Assembly: GCA_963791455.1 (NCBI GenBank)
Contig: CAWBSM010000004.1
Location: 372,001 to 436,000, forward strand
Source of the DNA: Bog-473 sp963791455
GTDB lineage: Bacteria; Actinomycetota; Acidimicrobiia; Acidimicrobiales; RAAP-2
Length of the DNA: 64,000 bases
Direction: 5' to 3'
Under the pieces are notes generated by a model. It saw only the letters and a list, made by a program, of their open reading frames with translations. It ran no database searches and was not told the origin of the DNA. Both the position numbers and the translations under genes were made by a program. Positions within the stretch are counted from its first letter, which is position 1. The number at the start of each line of letters is the position of its first letter. Shown here one piece after another: positions 8,376-18,082 of the stretch.

Positions 8376-10484
8376 TCAGATAGCCGGGCTGCCTCCAGGC
8401 GGAAAGAGACTGTCAAAACCCGATCGCTCCACTTCGACCGCCAGACGTCGCAGGCACTCCTCAGTGCCGAACGGCAACCGGAGCCGGGCCTGCAGCGTGA
8501 GGGTGATGATGCTCAGGTCATGCTCGTCACATTGACCGACTGCTCCCAGCACCTGGTGTGCGATCCTGAGGACCTTCGGCCCGATGTCAGCGGTCGCCCA
8601 TTTGAGGGCCAAGGCGTCCGAGAGCGCCGACTCAGGGGTCTCATACACGCTGTTGAGGCTGTACAGCGCGAGCTCGTAGACACCCTGCAGTTCGCAACAG
8701 CCGTCGGCCAACGGGAAGGCCACGCCCTGGTAGGCCGCTATCGGCGAACCGAAGGCAACGCGTTCGGTTGCGTAGACAGTCGCTAGGTCGAGTGCCTTTT
8801 CCAGAGCTCCGAAAACGTACCACGAGCTCAGCACGTGGAGCATGGCGTGCTCGAAGGAGCTGAGCGGTTCTCCATCTCCCAGCCGGACCGGTGGGATCTT
8901 GCTGACAAATGGCCCGACCTTCGATCCGATCAAGTCAGGGTCCCACGTAACCGCCTCTGTTTGTCTGTCCTCCCCACATACGTCCCATTCGGAGAAGAGA
9001 TCGCCGTGCTCGATTCTCCCGTGAGAAGACACGAAGGCGAGCGGCCGACCCGACGGGCGCCTCAGCAACATGGCTTCAATCGGAAGGGCGAGGACGGCGG
9101 CGCCCGAGCCACGGCATATCTCGGCCGCCGAGACCCCCTCGAAATAACCGTCTCGTGGGTCCAGCGACTGGAGCACGGGTTCCACCTGGGCTAGGAGGTC
9201 TGAGCGGGATCTCGGCTCCGCTATCGCCCTTCGGGTTGCATCGATCCTACCCAGGTCCTTCGTGACCCTGTCGATGACGCCTCGCATTTCGGATCCCTCT
9301 TCGGTTACCCGTATGCGTCCGCCTCGGAACATCGTCCGCGAGAGATTGCGCTGGAGCATCTCGGTGGTTCCCGACGCTATCGGGCCCGCCTGCATGTATC
9401 TCCAGAAGAATTCGACCGCCCCGTCGACCGGAGCGCCCTGCGTGTGCCGGTCCTCGAAGAATTCGTCACCCAATGCTTCGCCGAGTGCGTCTGCCGTAAG
9501 GAGATTGGTTCGGGTGGTGATCATCCGAGCCGCCGAGACGATGAAGTCGTGCGAGCCCCCGTCGCGCTGGAACCAGAGTGCCCGCCGGCACATGAGACGG
9601 GACATGCGGTTCCTGACCCGCACCTGGAGCCAGCGGCCCGGAGGCAGTGCGGACGCCGCACCTGGGTCCACGAATACCTTCGAGATCAACCGGTCGTCGC
9701 GTGCGTAGCGGGCGATACCGACGCGCTCGTTCGAGAGGGCATCTCGCATCACCTGCCACCCGTTGCCGACGTCGCCGAGCACCTCCGACCGGGACGCCCA
9801 CACGCCATCGAGAGACACCTCGTTGAGGTGGTGCGGGCCGGGGATGCCGTCCATCCCGCGCACCGTCACGCCTTCACGGTTCATGGGAATGAGGAAGACA
9901 GTGACCCCTTCGGACTTGCCAACCGGCGAGCCGTCAACTCGCGCCAGCAGGTAACACCATTCCGCCCAGAGCGCCCAGGAAGTCCAAATCTTGTGTCCCG
10001 TTATGCGGAAACCATCTCCGTCGGGAACCGCCCTGGTCTTGAGATTGGCCAGATCCGAGCCGGCATCGGGCTCGCTGAAACCCTGGCACCAGATGGCTTT
10101 CCCGGATGCGATGAGGGGCAGGTGAAGTGCCTTCTGATCATCCGTCCCGTAGTCGAAGATCGATGGCCCCACCCAGTTGGGGCCGTAGTACTGGCCACCT
10201 CGCGGCTCGAAATGGGCCCACATCTCCTCACGTATGACTATGGAGGAAGCCAGATCCAGGTCTTGGCCGCCGTAGCGGTCCGGCCAGTTGGGGACGAGCA
10301 GGCCCTCTTCGGCGAGGATCTCGCAGAACCGGTTGCTGATCGCCAGATCCGCAGGATCCTCGGTGAAGGGGCCGAGCCAATCCTTTGGCAGGTGCGTATT
10401 GATCAACGCCCGAATTCGCGCCCGGAGCGCGACCGCCTCGTCCGGGTCGCGGTAGATGAACGAATCAGATCTCCAGCCAGTCAT
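8376..10484 (-). CDS. Double-length acyl-CoA dehydrogenase
   Basis: About 702 residues: two acyl-CoA dehydrogenase units in tandem, roughly residues 15-385 and 420-700, nearly twice the usual 380. The first half has typical FAD/substrate segments (WCQGFSEPDAGSDLA, GHKIWTSWA, and GPIASGTTEMLQRNL); the second half is more diverged (VYATERVAFGSPIAAYQGV, LGAVGQCDEHDLS). In two-domain FadE proteins one half often keeps catalysis and the other is structural or pairs with it. The start is the ATG at 10484 (or GTG at 10487) after AGGAGGG. Expected to make the alpha,beta double bond in beta-oxidation of a CoA ester. The first domain looks like the active one; the C-terminal half may provide the other part of the subunit interface. 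Confidence 0.9.
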   Translation of the reverse strand: MTGWRSDSFIYRDPDEAVALRARIRALINTHLPKDWLGPFTEDPADLAISNRFCEILAEEGLLVPNWPDRYGGQDLDLASSIVIREEMWAHFEPRGGQYYGPNWVGPSIFDYGTDDQKALHLPLIASGKAIWCQGFSEPDAGSDLANLKTRAVPDGDGFRITGHKIWTSWALWAEWCYLLARVDGSPVGKSEGVTVFLIPMNREGVTVRGMDGIPGPHHLNEVSLDGVWASRSEVLGDVGNGWQVMRDALSNERVGIARYARDDRLISKVFVDPGAASALPPGRWLQVRVRNRMSRLMCRRALWFQRDGGSHDFIVSAARMITTRTNLLTADALGEALGDEFFEDRHTQGAPVDGAVEFFWRYMQAGPIASGTTEMLQRNLSRTMFRGGRIRVTEEGSEMRGVIDRVTKDLGRIDATRRAIAEPRSRSDLLAQVEPVLQSLDPRDGYFEGVSAAEICRGSGAAVLALPIEAMLLRRPSGRPLAFVSSHGRIEHGDLFSEWDVCGEDRQTEAVTWDPDLIGSKVGPFVSKIPPVRLGDGEPLSSFEHAMLHVLSSWYVFGALEKALDLATVYATERVAFGSPIAAYQGVAFPLADGCCELQGVYELALYSLNSVYETPESALSDALALKWATADIGPKVLRIAHQVLGAVGQCDEHDLSIITLTLQARLRLPFGTEECLRRLAVEVERSGFDSLFPPGGSPAI

Positions 10485-10734
10485 CACTGCGCCACCCTCC
10501 TGGTAATCCCGCCCCACGGGGATGCTAAGTGGGCGTGCCGTAACCCTTCCATCTTCGGATTTTCCTCAGTTGGACACCTGGCTAGGACACTGATGATTTA
10601 TTCGCATTCGACGAAGGCCTTGTTTTCCACAGTCCTCCACGATTGCCGTAGAGGCGATAGGACCCTCCAGGACGACGAATATGACCACGTTTGAACGCGG
10701 TCGCAGACGTGCCGACGATTAAATCAAGCGTCTC

Positions 10735-11826
10735 CTAGTGTCGTGAGTCAGAGATCCGCGCGCAATATGTAGCCAGCGTGTCGAGGATCTCGTCGGCGCT
10801 CTTGTGCCAGACGAATGGCTTCGGTTCGTCGTTCCACGATTCGATCCAGTGATTGATCGACGCCTCGAGTTCTTTGGTGTTGCGATGGGTGCCGCGTCGC
10901 AACCATTTGGTGGTCAGCTCGGCGAACCAGCGCTCGACCAGGTTCATCCATGAGCTGTAGGTGGGCGTGAAGTGCAGCGTGAAGCGCGGATGGCGCAGCA
11001 GCCAGCGATGGATCTCGGGTGTCTTGTGCGTCGAGGAGTTGTCGACCACCACGTGGACGTCGAGATCTTCGGGCACGCTTCGGTTGATCAGGTTCAAGAA
11101 CGCTCTGAACTCAAGGGCGCGATGGCGTTCGGTCATGTCGGCTTTGACCTGGCCCGAGGCAATGTCGAGGGCGGCGTAGAGATTGGTGGTGCCGCCTCGC
11201 ACGTAGTCGTGGGTGCGTCGCTCGGCGAGCCCTGGTCGAAGAGGGAGCACCGGTGCGGTGCGGTCCAAGGCTTGGATCTGGGTCTTCTCGTCCACGCACA
11301 GCACCAAGGCGCCTTCGGGCGGGTTGAGGTAAAGGCCCACCACATCACGCACCTTTTCCACGAACTGGGGATCGGGCGAGAGCTTGAAGGAGTCGACCAG
11401 GTGTGGCTTGAGCCCGAAGGCCCGCCAGATGCGGCTCACCGCAGATTGGCTCATGCCGGTCGCCTGGGCCATCGAGCGCGTCGACCAGTGCGTAGCGTCG
11501 GTGGGCGTCTGTTCCAAGGTGGCGACGATCAGGGACTCGACATCATCGTCAGTGATCGAGCGCGGCACCCCTGGGCGCGGTTCGTCGTGGAGCCCCTCCA
11601 AGCGCTGGGCCACGAATCGACGTCGCCACTTCGACACGGTGGCTTCGCTCACCCCAAGGCGGCGCGCCACCTGGCGATTGGTATGACCACTGGCGCACTC
11701 GAGCACGATGCGGCACCGCAGCGCCAGCGCCTGTGCGCTCTTTGGGCGGCGAGCCCAACGCCGCAGTGTGTCGCGCTCATCGTCACTGAGCACCAGCTCT
11801 TCTTTTGGTCTGCCCCGCTCTGCCAT
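10735..11826 (-). CDS. IS630-family DDE transposase
   Basis: 363-residue transposase. The N-terminal half carries helix-turn-helix DNA-binding domains (GVSEATVSKWRRRF; GMSQSAVSRIWRAF). The catalytic DDE triad is visible as LCVDEKTQ, VVVDNSSTH and NLVERWFAEL. Complete, no frameshift. Its stop codon TAG (10735-10737) is not inside the element: the TA comes from the target duplication and the G from host DNA, so termination depends on the insertion site. Confidence 0.96.
   Translation of the reverse strand: MAERGRPKEELVLSDDERDTLRRWARRPKSAQALALRCRIVLECASGHTNRQVARRLGVSEATVSKWRRRFVAQRLEGLHDEPRPGVPRSITDDDVESLIVATLEQTPTDATHWSTRSMAQATGMSQSAVSRIWRAFGLKPHLVDSFKLSPDPQFVEKVRDVVGLYLNPPEGALVLCVDEKTQIQALDRTAPVLPLRPGLAERRTHDYVRGGTTNLYAALDIASGQVKADMTERHRALEFRAFLNLINRSVPEDLDVHVVVDNSSTHKTPEIHRWLLRHPRFTLHFTPTYSSWMNLVERWFAELTTKWLRRGTHRNTKELEASINHWIESWNDEPKPFVWHKSADEILDTLATYCARISDSRH
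10738..10755 (+). repeat. IS630 left terminal inverted repeat
   Basis: Perfect match to the complement of 11898-11915. The transposase's own last codons (SRH) are read through this repeat. Confidence 0.95.
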
Positions 11827-11897
11827 CGCTGCCTCCCATCGTGGTCGATGAGAGGAAGAACGCCGCGAAGGACAGGAAAATTCCTATATCTAAAAGA

Positions 11898-11915
11898 ATC
11901 TCTGACTCACGACAC
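11898..11915 (-). repeat. IS630 right terminal inverted repeat
   Basis: Perfect inverted copy of 10738-10755. It abuts the TA (11916-11917) that forms part of the stop codon of the adjacent host gene. Confidence 0.95.
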
Positions 11916-12742
11916 TAGGAGCCGAACCGGAACAAACCGGTCGCGATCTCGGTGGCCTCTGCATCCAGATCCATCATCAGAGTTCGCACTGCAGGTGACG
12001 TCAGGTCGCCGAGCGCTTCGGCTTTGACCTCGAAGGGACCGCTCCTTCCGGCCCGCACCAGGCGAAGTGAAGCTGTCGATATCCACAGGTCAGCCGGCGC
12101 TCCTTGGGAGTGGGCCAAGGCCGTCGCGGCAGCCTCCGACATGACAAGGATCGGTCCGTGGTGAAGCACTTCCGTGCCCACCAGGCCAGAGAGCCCTCCA
12201 AGCCGGAAGCGCCCCTGGCCTACCTCCTCGGCGCCAAAGCCGGCGGCCAGCGTCGGAAGGTCGGCGGAGTCAAACAATCCCGGTCCCGGATCGCGATAGG
12301 CGAATCCGGGTGGCGTGGCACCGATGATGGACCAACCGACGGTCCCCGCGCCCAAGACCCGTTCGGGCCGGGCGGCGTCGACGAAAAGCGCCTCGGTGAA
12401 GATCGCGGTGCGGGCCTCCCGGCGAACGGTACCCAGTATTCGGATCTCGTCGACGTTTCGTCCCCGATCCCAGAGATGCACGTCGATGTGCGTGCATGCG
12501 GCGTGATAGTACGGGTCGATGTTGATCCCCGCGGTGTCGAGCATGGCGATGGCGATGGGCGCCGTCAGCAGCGCTCCTCCGAGCAACCGCATGTCCCGCC
12601 GGATCGACATCCGGCCCTGGGCATGGAGACGATCCACCAGCACCGACGAGCACCCCACGTATCGGTACGTGATCAACTCGGTGGAGGACTCGAAAACTCC
12701 TCTGACATCGCCGGCGCCCCTGTCCCGGGTCTCGGTGACCAC
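11915..12742 (-). CDS. Hotdog-fold thioesterase-like protein (tentative)
   Basis: 275 residues. The N-terminal part (LGGALLTAPIAIAMLDTAG, then HIDVHLWD) has the helix-and-sheet pattern of a hotdog acyl-CoA thioesterase or dehydratase, and the second half could be a second hotdog repeat; no catalytic residue can be assigned. Its GTG start overlaps the stop of the acyl-CoA ligase pseudogene upstream (TAGTG, 12740-12744), so the two were an operon with translational coupling. The IS630 element inserted precisely at its stop codon: the TAG survives because the duplicated TA is followed by G from the element end, so the protein is not altered. Family assignment is inference. Confidence 0.6.
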   Translation of the reverse strand: MVTETRDRGAGDVRGVFESSTELITYRYVGCSSVLVDRLHAQGRMSIRRDMRLLGGALLTAPIAIAMLDTAGINIDPYYHAACTHIDVHLWDRGRNVDEIRILGTVRREARTAIFTEALFVDAARPERVLGAGTVGWSIIGATPPGFAYRDPGPGLFDSADLPTLAAGFGAEEVGQGRFRLGGLSGLVGTEVLHHGPILVMSEAAATALAHSQGAPADLWISTASLRLVRAGRSGPFEVKAEALGDLTSPAVRTLMMDLDAEATEIATGLFRFGS

Positions 12743-14383
12743 TAACAGAGGCCGCTTTCTACGTGACCATCCCTGACCGCCATCGCGTCCTTCGCTCTCA
12801 ATCGCTCCGACACAGAGGGCACTGAGCCGTACGTAGCCCGGAGCTCCCGTTTCAAGACCTTACCGAGCGGGTTGCGAGGAAGTGCGTCCACGATCTCGAT
12901 CCGTTCGGGGATCTTCTGGTTCGCCAAACCCCGTTGCCGGCAGAACTCGGCGAGATCCCTCAGAGACAGTCGGCTTGCGCCCGCCTCGAGCACGACGACG
13001 GCACAGGCCCGTTCACCCGTTGCCGGGTGCGGAACCCCCACGACGGCCACGTCGGCGATCCCTGGTGTTCGTAAGGGAGATTCTCCACCTCTTGGGCCGA
13101 GATGTTCTCTGCGTTCCGGATGATCACGTCCTTGGATCGCCCGGTGATCCGGACGTGCCCCCGGGGGCCCAGAATTCCGAGATCGCCGGTACAGAAATAC
13201 CCCTGCTCATCAAAGGCGGCGGCATCGAGAGATCGATCGACATATCCCTTGCAGCACTGCGGCCCGCGTAGGCGGAGCTCCCCCTCCTCCCCCGGCCCAA
13301 CATCCTTTCCATCGAGGCCCACGACCCTGATGTCCACGCCGGGACCGACCCGGCCCTCGGTGAGCGCCAGGTCCTCGTCGTCGTCCTCGACCGTCCCCGA
13401 ACTGGCCGAGGGGAATTCGGTGAGCCCCCACGTCGAGACGATTCCGACGCCGAACACCCGCTTGAGCTCGTAGTAAAGCTCCGCCGGCTTCGGCGCGCCA
13501 CCGCCGTTGAACGCCTTCAGGCGCGGGTAGACAGGCTCGGCACGGTGTTCGAGTTGGGTCTTTAGGTACGCGTTGTAAAACGGAACTGCGCTGCCGAGCA
13601 GTGTCGCTCCCTTTTTGCTCATGGCAAGTGGCGAGTTCACAGGGTCGAAAATGTCTGTGAACAGGAGCTGCGCTCCCGTGTACATGGCGGAAACCGTTAC
13701 ACAGAACCCGCCGATGTGGGTGTACGGATACGGAATCGCGATGCGGTCGTCCTCGCTCAGATCCCAGCCCAGAATCGTCGCCGTCGCGCCATGCATGGCC
13801 GAAGCGTCCGAATGCAGTGCGCCCTTGGGGTCTGCCGTGGAGCCTGACGTCTAATAGATGTGGCGGACGGGGTCACCCTCGCCGCTCGGCGGCGCCGGCA
13901 GGCTCGCTGGATCGGCTTCGGGCAAGCCAGCGTCGAGCACCAACGTCTTTACGCCGGTCAGGTCGTGCTCGCTATTTCTGTCGCCATGTCGGCGTAGCTG
14001 AAGTTGCGCCACGTACCCGGCGTTACAAGGAGATCAGACCCCGTCTGGGCGACGATGAAGCCGACCTCTCGCAGACGCAGGAGCGGGAGCACGGGGTTCG
14101 ATACGCCGCCCAACCTGGAGATCGCCATGAGCAAGACACACGACTCGATCACCGTCGGCAGCTGCCAGCTCACCACCGAGTCAGATTTGACCCCGATGGC
14201 CTGCAGCCCTGCCGCCACGCGCTCTGCCCACTCCACCCATTGCGCCGCGGTGAGAGTGCGGTCCCGATCATCCTCGACAAGGACACCATCGGGCTTTGCT
14301 TGCGCCCTGGCGACGAGAAGTTCCCAAAGAGTCTCCGGGTAGACAGGTGTCTGCATCAGTTGCCTCCCGGTTTGCTCTCCCAT
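12742..14383 (-). pseudogene. Broken AMP-dependent acyl-CoA ligase
   Basis: Complete ligase content of about 545 residues in three frames. The N-terminus is at 14383-13958. The core (A3 loop TSGSTADPKGA, motif TWGLTEFP, motif CTGDLG, hinge TGRSKDVIIR) is at about 13850-13051. The C-terminal domain with the catalytic-lysine region NPLGKVLKREL is at 13050-12742. Defects: a frameshift near 13950; TAG at 13851-13853 where relatives have the second Tyr of 'IYYTSGST'; and a single-base loss near 13068 (CACCAGGG for CACCCAGGG or similar, between EH and GIADVAVVG). It would have activated a carboxylic acid to its CoA thioester. An intact ligase remains at 23954. Confidence 0.88.
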
Positions 14384-14603
14384 TGCGCATTCGATGGTAA
14401 CTCCGGAGCGCTCGAGCTCCCGGTGGGACGACGACCCAGTCCGAAAGAACCCTGGACAGGGCTGACCACTTCGACGTGCTCCTATCGTCTATTCTGCGAC
14501 CCTTGCTCCGTTACTCGGTGAAGGGTTCGGGCCTGGCAGCGCCACGGCGCTTCTAGGTCCGCTGGAACGAGTTACGCCCACGAGGCAGGGGGGACAGAAC
14601 AAA

Positions 14604-15827
14604 ATGACGTATCCCAGAGGGATCCGCACGACGATCGCTGCACTTTCCATCGTCGCGACACTCACCATGTCGGGCTTTGTCTCGTCGCAAGGTGCATCGG
14701 CGGCATCGTTGGCAAAGACGGACAGCGGTACGCCGATCAAGATTGGCTACATCGAGAACGCCGTCTCGCTGGGGGCGGGGAGCGTCAATCCATACACCAT
14801 TCCCGCATTCCAGGCTTGGGCGAAGTGGCAGAACGCCAACGGAGGCATCAACGGCCATCCGGTCGAGGTGGTGGTCCAACGCGAACCCGACAACCCCGGA
14901 ATCGCCCTGACCGACGTCCAGAACCTGGTGCATCAGGGAATCGTCGCACTGGTCTCCGACGACACGCAGGATGAGGCGTCGTGGGTCAGCTACGTCACCA
15001 AGGCCGGCATCCCCACCTACGAAGGCACCAGTGGCACCATCAACTTGGGCACCAGCCCTGTCGGATTCGGCACCCAACTAGCCCTCATCGTCCAGCCGGG
15101 GGCCATCGTCGCCGCGGCGGCCAAGGCCGGGAGCAAGGAGATGGCCGTCTTCTATTGCGGCGAGATCCCCGAGTGTGCGCAGGCAGTGCCGTCCCTGGCC
15201 GGAGCGGGCAAAGCAATCGGCGTGAATGTTGCCTTCAGCACCTCGATCCTGGGTAGTGCACCCAACTACATAGCCCAGTGCCTGACCGGCAAGGCGCATA
15301 ACGCCACCTCCTTGGAGGTTGCCGACGCCTCCCAGATCATCATCAGGGTGGCAGCAAGCTGTGCCCAACAGGGCTACACGCCCCACGAGGTCACCGAGGG
15401 TCTCAATATCGAGCGCGCCTTCGCCGGCGCTCCGGGCATGGACGGCCTGATCTCCATCGAGCCCACGATGCCCTTCTTCGACACCAGCTTCCCGGGCATT
15501 AAGATCATGACCGCAGCCTTCAATAAGTACGATCCCGGCCTCACCAAGATGTCCGGATACGGCGACCTGACGACCAACCAGTGGACCACCGGACTCCTTA
15601 TTGCTGCCGGAGCGAAAGCGGGCGGCGTTGGAAGCACCAACCCGATCACGCCGGCGGCTCTGCTCCAGGGAATGTACACCCTGCACTCAACCACTCTGGG
15701 CGGAATGGTTCCCAAGATGACCTTCGTGAAGGGTAAGGCGCAGGTGAACAACTGCTGGTTCTGGGCTTCACTCAAGAACAACAAGTTCACGATGCCATAC
15801 GGGACGACCATCGCCTGCGCCGGCTAA
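14604..15827 (+). CDS. ABC transporter substrate-binding protein (branched-chain amino acid type)
   Basis: 407-residue periplasmic-binding-fold protein of the Leu/Ile/Val-binding class (Peripla_BP_6), secreted. A signal peptide is visible: basic start (RGIRTT), hydrophobic core IAALSIVATLTMSGFV, and likely cleavage after GASA. No lipobox Cys. The mature part opens with IKIGYIENAV. In catabolic actinobacteria such proteins often bind aromatic acids, steroids or other carbon sources instead of amino acids. No permease or ATPase genes are nearby, so it must pair with a transporter elsewhere. ATG preceded by AGGGGGGA. An SDR follows 10 bp downstream, which suggests one transcript and links uptake to catabolism. 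Confidence 0.9.
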   Translation: MTYPRGIRTTIAALSIVATLTMSGFVSSQGASAASLAKTDSGTPIKIGYIENAVSLGAGSVNPYTIPAFQAWAKWQNANGGINGHPVEVVVQREPDNPGIALTDVQNLVHQGIVALVSDDTQDEASWVSYVTKAGIPTYEGTSGTINLGTSPVGFGTQLALIVQPGAIVAAAAKAGSKEMAVFYCGEIPECAQAVPSLAGAGKAIGVNVAFSTSILGSAPNYIAQCLTGKAHNATSLEVADASQIIIRVAASCAQQGYTPHEVTEGLNIERAFAGAPGMDGLISIEPTMPFFDTSFPGIKIMTAAFNKYDPGLTKMSGYGDLTTNQWTTGLLIAAGAKAGGVGSTNPITPAALLQGMYTLHSTTLGGMVPKMTFVKGKAQVNNCWFWASLKNNKFTMPYGTTIACAG

Positions 15828-15837
15828 ACGCGGCGTC

Positions 15838-16647
15838 ATGGCCCTCGGCCTGGCCGGCAAAGTCGCCGTCGTGACCGGGGCCAGCAAAGGTATCGGTCGC
15901 GCCGTGGCTGACGAGTTCGTCGCCAACGGAGGCAAGGTCGTGATAGCGGCCCGTGGTGCCGAGGACCTTCACCGTGCCGTCGAGGAACTCCGGCGTCGCT
16001 CGGCGTTACCGGGCGAGGACTCCGTCTGGGGCGTCGTGGGCGATGCCACGGAGGAGAGAACGACAACTGCGATCGAAGAGGCCGGGGCCCAGCTGGGAGG
16101 TGCCGATATCCTGGTCAACAACGCCGGCGGTCAGAGCGGACACCTGCTCTTCGATCAGCTCTCCGACGACGACTGGGAAGTCGCCTATCGGCTCAACGTC
16201 GTTAGTGGTGCGCGGCTGACGCGGGCGCTTCTTCCTCACGTGCGTGGCCAGCGCTGGGGACGGATCGTCAACGTGTCGTCCTACACCGCCCGAGTTCCTG
16301 AGCCATTCCGCGCTCCGTACTCCGCAGCAAAGGCGGCAATGGTGAACACGACCCGAAACCTTTCGCGGGCTTACGCCTCGGAAGGTATCTGTGCCAACTG
16401 CGTGCTCCCCGGGCTTACCTACACCGAAGGGGCGGCATCTGGTTTCGTGGACGCCATCGCGGCAACCGGTCGCTCGGAGGAAGCACTAGTCGAGAGCATG
16501 CTCCGCAGAGCGCCGATCGACTTGGGCCGGATGGGCACGGCAGCCGAAGTCGCCGCCGCGATCGTCTTCCTCTGCTCCGAGCAAGCTTCGTGGATCACTG
16601 GCGTTGCCCTACCCATTGACGGAGGAACGATTCGCAGCGCGCCCTGA
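15838..16647 (+). CDS. SDR family oxidoreductase
   Basis: 269-residue classical SDR: TGASKGIGRA, NNAGG, NVSS and catalytic YSAAK, ending 'TGVALPIDGG'. Starts 10 bp after the substrate-binding protein stop with no strong ribosome site of its own, which fits translational coupling. Converges on the amidohydrolase (25 bp gap). Resembles 3-oxoacyl-ACP reductase-like SDRs; substrate unknown. Confidence 0.9.
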   Translation: MALGLAGKVAVVTGASKGIGRAVADEFVANGGKVVIAARGAEDLHRAVEELRRRSALPGEDSVWGVVGDATEERTTTAIEEAGAQLGGADILVNNAGGQSGHLLFDQLSDDDWEVAYRLNVVSGARLTRALLPHVRGQRWGRIVNVSSYTARVPEPFRAPYSAAKAAMVNTTRNLSRAYASEGICANCVLPGLTYTEGAASGFVDAIAATGRSEEALVESMLRRAPIDLGRMGTAAEVAAAIVFLCSEQASWITGVALPIDGGTIRSAP

Positions 16648-16672
16648 CTGTGCTTCCAAGAAGTACGCTGAG

Positions 16673-18082
16673 TCAGACGCGGGCGGCGACCAGTCCGACA
16701 AAGTCCTCCTGGAGGACTTTGTCGACCATAGGAATCTGACTGTCGCCCTCCGACGGCTTCAGGTAGCCCCCTCGCAGTGCGAAGCTCTCCAGGAGCGGTC
16801 CGGTGACGGGCTCACCGGCGTGGATCTCCTCGACCGTGGGTCCAATGCGCCGGGCGATTTCGACCAGTCGGTCCCGGTCCAGATTCAAGAATCGGATGGC
16901 ATTCTCGCCCAGGATCAGGCGCAACTCGTCCTCAGGCACCCCCTCGAAAGCATCCCTCCACCAATCACGGGTGTTGGGCCACGTGCTCTCGGGATGCGGA
17001 TAGTCCCGGCCGAACAGCATTGTTTTGACGCCGATCTCGTGGCGCATCTCCACCTCGGCCTTGTGTATGAACGACGCTCCGGCCATGCAGTTGGACTGCC
17101 AGTACTCACTTGGCTTGCGCTTGGCCGGCAGGTCCTCTCGGTGCTCCTCGTAGAACTGGTCCAGGTGGGCGAGCGTGGCCGGAATCCAATCCAGCCGGAT
17201 CTCGGTGGGCATGTACCGCAGTCCCGGATACCGATCAAAGACTCCGCCCAGCATCATCTGCCACATGGGACGCCGGGCGTCCACGCTGCGGTTGAGGAAG
17301 TTGCTGAAGAACTCGAGGGACTCATCGGAGACCGCTCCGGCGTGGGCAAACAGCTTGTCGGTGTCGGTCGAATTCGCCGCCTTCACCACGTCGTTGTAAA
17401 TCCGTTCCACCTCTGGGAATACTGCGCCTTGCTCCGTCCCGAAGCCGGCGTGAACGATCACGGCCAGATTGCGCTCCTCGCATACCGACCAGAAGCGATT
17501 CCAGTAGGAGTCGAAAAGAGGTGGCATCCCCCGATGGTGCAAGTAGCCCGGGCCGTAGGTTCCGGTGAAGCCGTGGTCGGCTACCCACTCCAGCTCCTTC
17601 ACCGTAAGGTCCATATCGACACAGGGCCCGATGGCCGCAGTCACAAGGAACCGGTCGAGAGCGAACCCGAAGTTGTCCGCCGCCCACCGGTTCCAGGCCC
17701 GTGAGCCGGCCTCCCACGCATCGAGGGAGAATTCCCTGTTCGTCACGTTGTGGAACAGGTCTCCCAGACGCGAGTCGCCGAGATAGATGAGCTCGGCGGC
17801 GACTCCTTCGCGGTCCATGTCGGCCATCCGAAGCACAGGGTCATGGAGACCATGCCAACCCGTACGGTGGATTTCTTCGTGCTCGGGATAGACGTCGAAC
17901 TGGTGCTTGGAACCGAGAAGCGCAATCGCCAGCGGGTAGATCTCGTTGTCTTCGCGTAGGCCGGGGAGCAAATCGTGGAACCGGCTCTCGAGATACTCGG
18001 TCCACAACTCCTTGGGCATCCCCGCATGGGAGTCCGACGAAACGACGATGACTCTCTCGACCATCACTCTCTCGACCATCAC
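16673..18082 (-). CDS. Amidohydrolase 2-family metal hydrolase/decarboxylase
   Basis: 469-residue TIM-barrel protein of the ACMSD-like amidohydrolase class, with the N-terminal VSSDSHAGMP strand and C-terminal FGRDYPHPEST, where the conserved Asp of this family sits. Here the first-strand 'xHxH' is reduced to D-S-H. Members decarboxylate or hydrolyse cyclic acids during aromatic or steroid breakdown. Paralogues lie at 26876 and 50244. The start is unusual: a 15-bp unit containing GTG-ATG is exactly duplicated, giving MVERVMVERV; initiation could occur at 18082, 18079 or 18064. Divergent from the VOC gene at 18236. Confidence 0.88.
   Translation of the reverse strand: MMVERVMVERVIVVSSDSHAGMPKELWTEYLESRFHDLLPGLREDNEIYPLAIALLGSKHQFDVYPEHEEIHRTGWHGLHDPVLRMADMDREGVAAELIYLGDSRLGDLFHNVTNREFSLDAWEAGSRAWNRWAADNFGFALDRFLVTAAIGPCVDMDLTVKELEWVADHGFTGTYGPGYLHHRGMPPLFDSYWNRFWSVCEERNLAVIVHAGFGTEQGAVFPEVERIYNDVVKAANSTDTDKLFAHAGAVSDESLEFFSNFLNRSVDARRPMWQMMLGGVFDRYPGLRYMPTEIRLDWIPATLAHLDQFYEEHREDLPAKRKPSEYWQSNCMAGASFIHKAEVEMRHEIGVKTMLFGRDYPHPESTWPNTRDWWRDAFEGVPEDELRLILGENAIRFLNLDRDRLVEIARRIGPTVEEIHAGEPVTGPLLESFALRGGYLKPSEGDSQIPMVDKVLQEDFVGLVAARV
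18051..18080 (+). repeat. Tandem 15-bp repeat over the amidohydrolase start
   Basis: Two exact head-to-tail copies of ACTCTCTCGACCATC (18051-18065 and 18066-18080), followed by a partial third (ACTCTC). On the coding strand each copy carries an ATG and a purine-rich GAGAGAG that could act as a ribosome site. Confidence 0.95.

Larger units (their letters stand above)
10738..11915 (-). mobile_element. IS630-family insertion sequence, complete
   Basis: 1,178 bp element bounded by perfect 18-bp inverted repeats (GTGTCGTGAGTCAGAGAT and its complement) and flanked on both sides by TA, the target duplicated by IS630/Tc1-type elements. It has a single intact transposase. The outer bases are CTCC on the left and GGAG on the right, so the empty site was the palindrome CTCCTAGGAG. 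Intact ends and gene suggest a recent insertion. It separates the acyl-CoA dehydrogenase from the hotdog-like gene upstream. Confidence 0.95.

Noticed and set aside
9444..10694. Long plus-strand open frame opposite the acyl-CoA dehydrogenase
   Set aside because: It is fully antisense to a clear two-domain ACAD with motifs; the product has no domain. A shadow caused by GC-rich codons.
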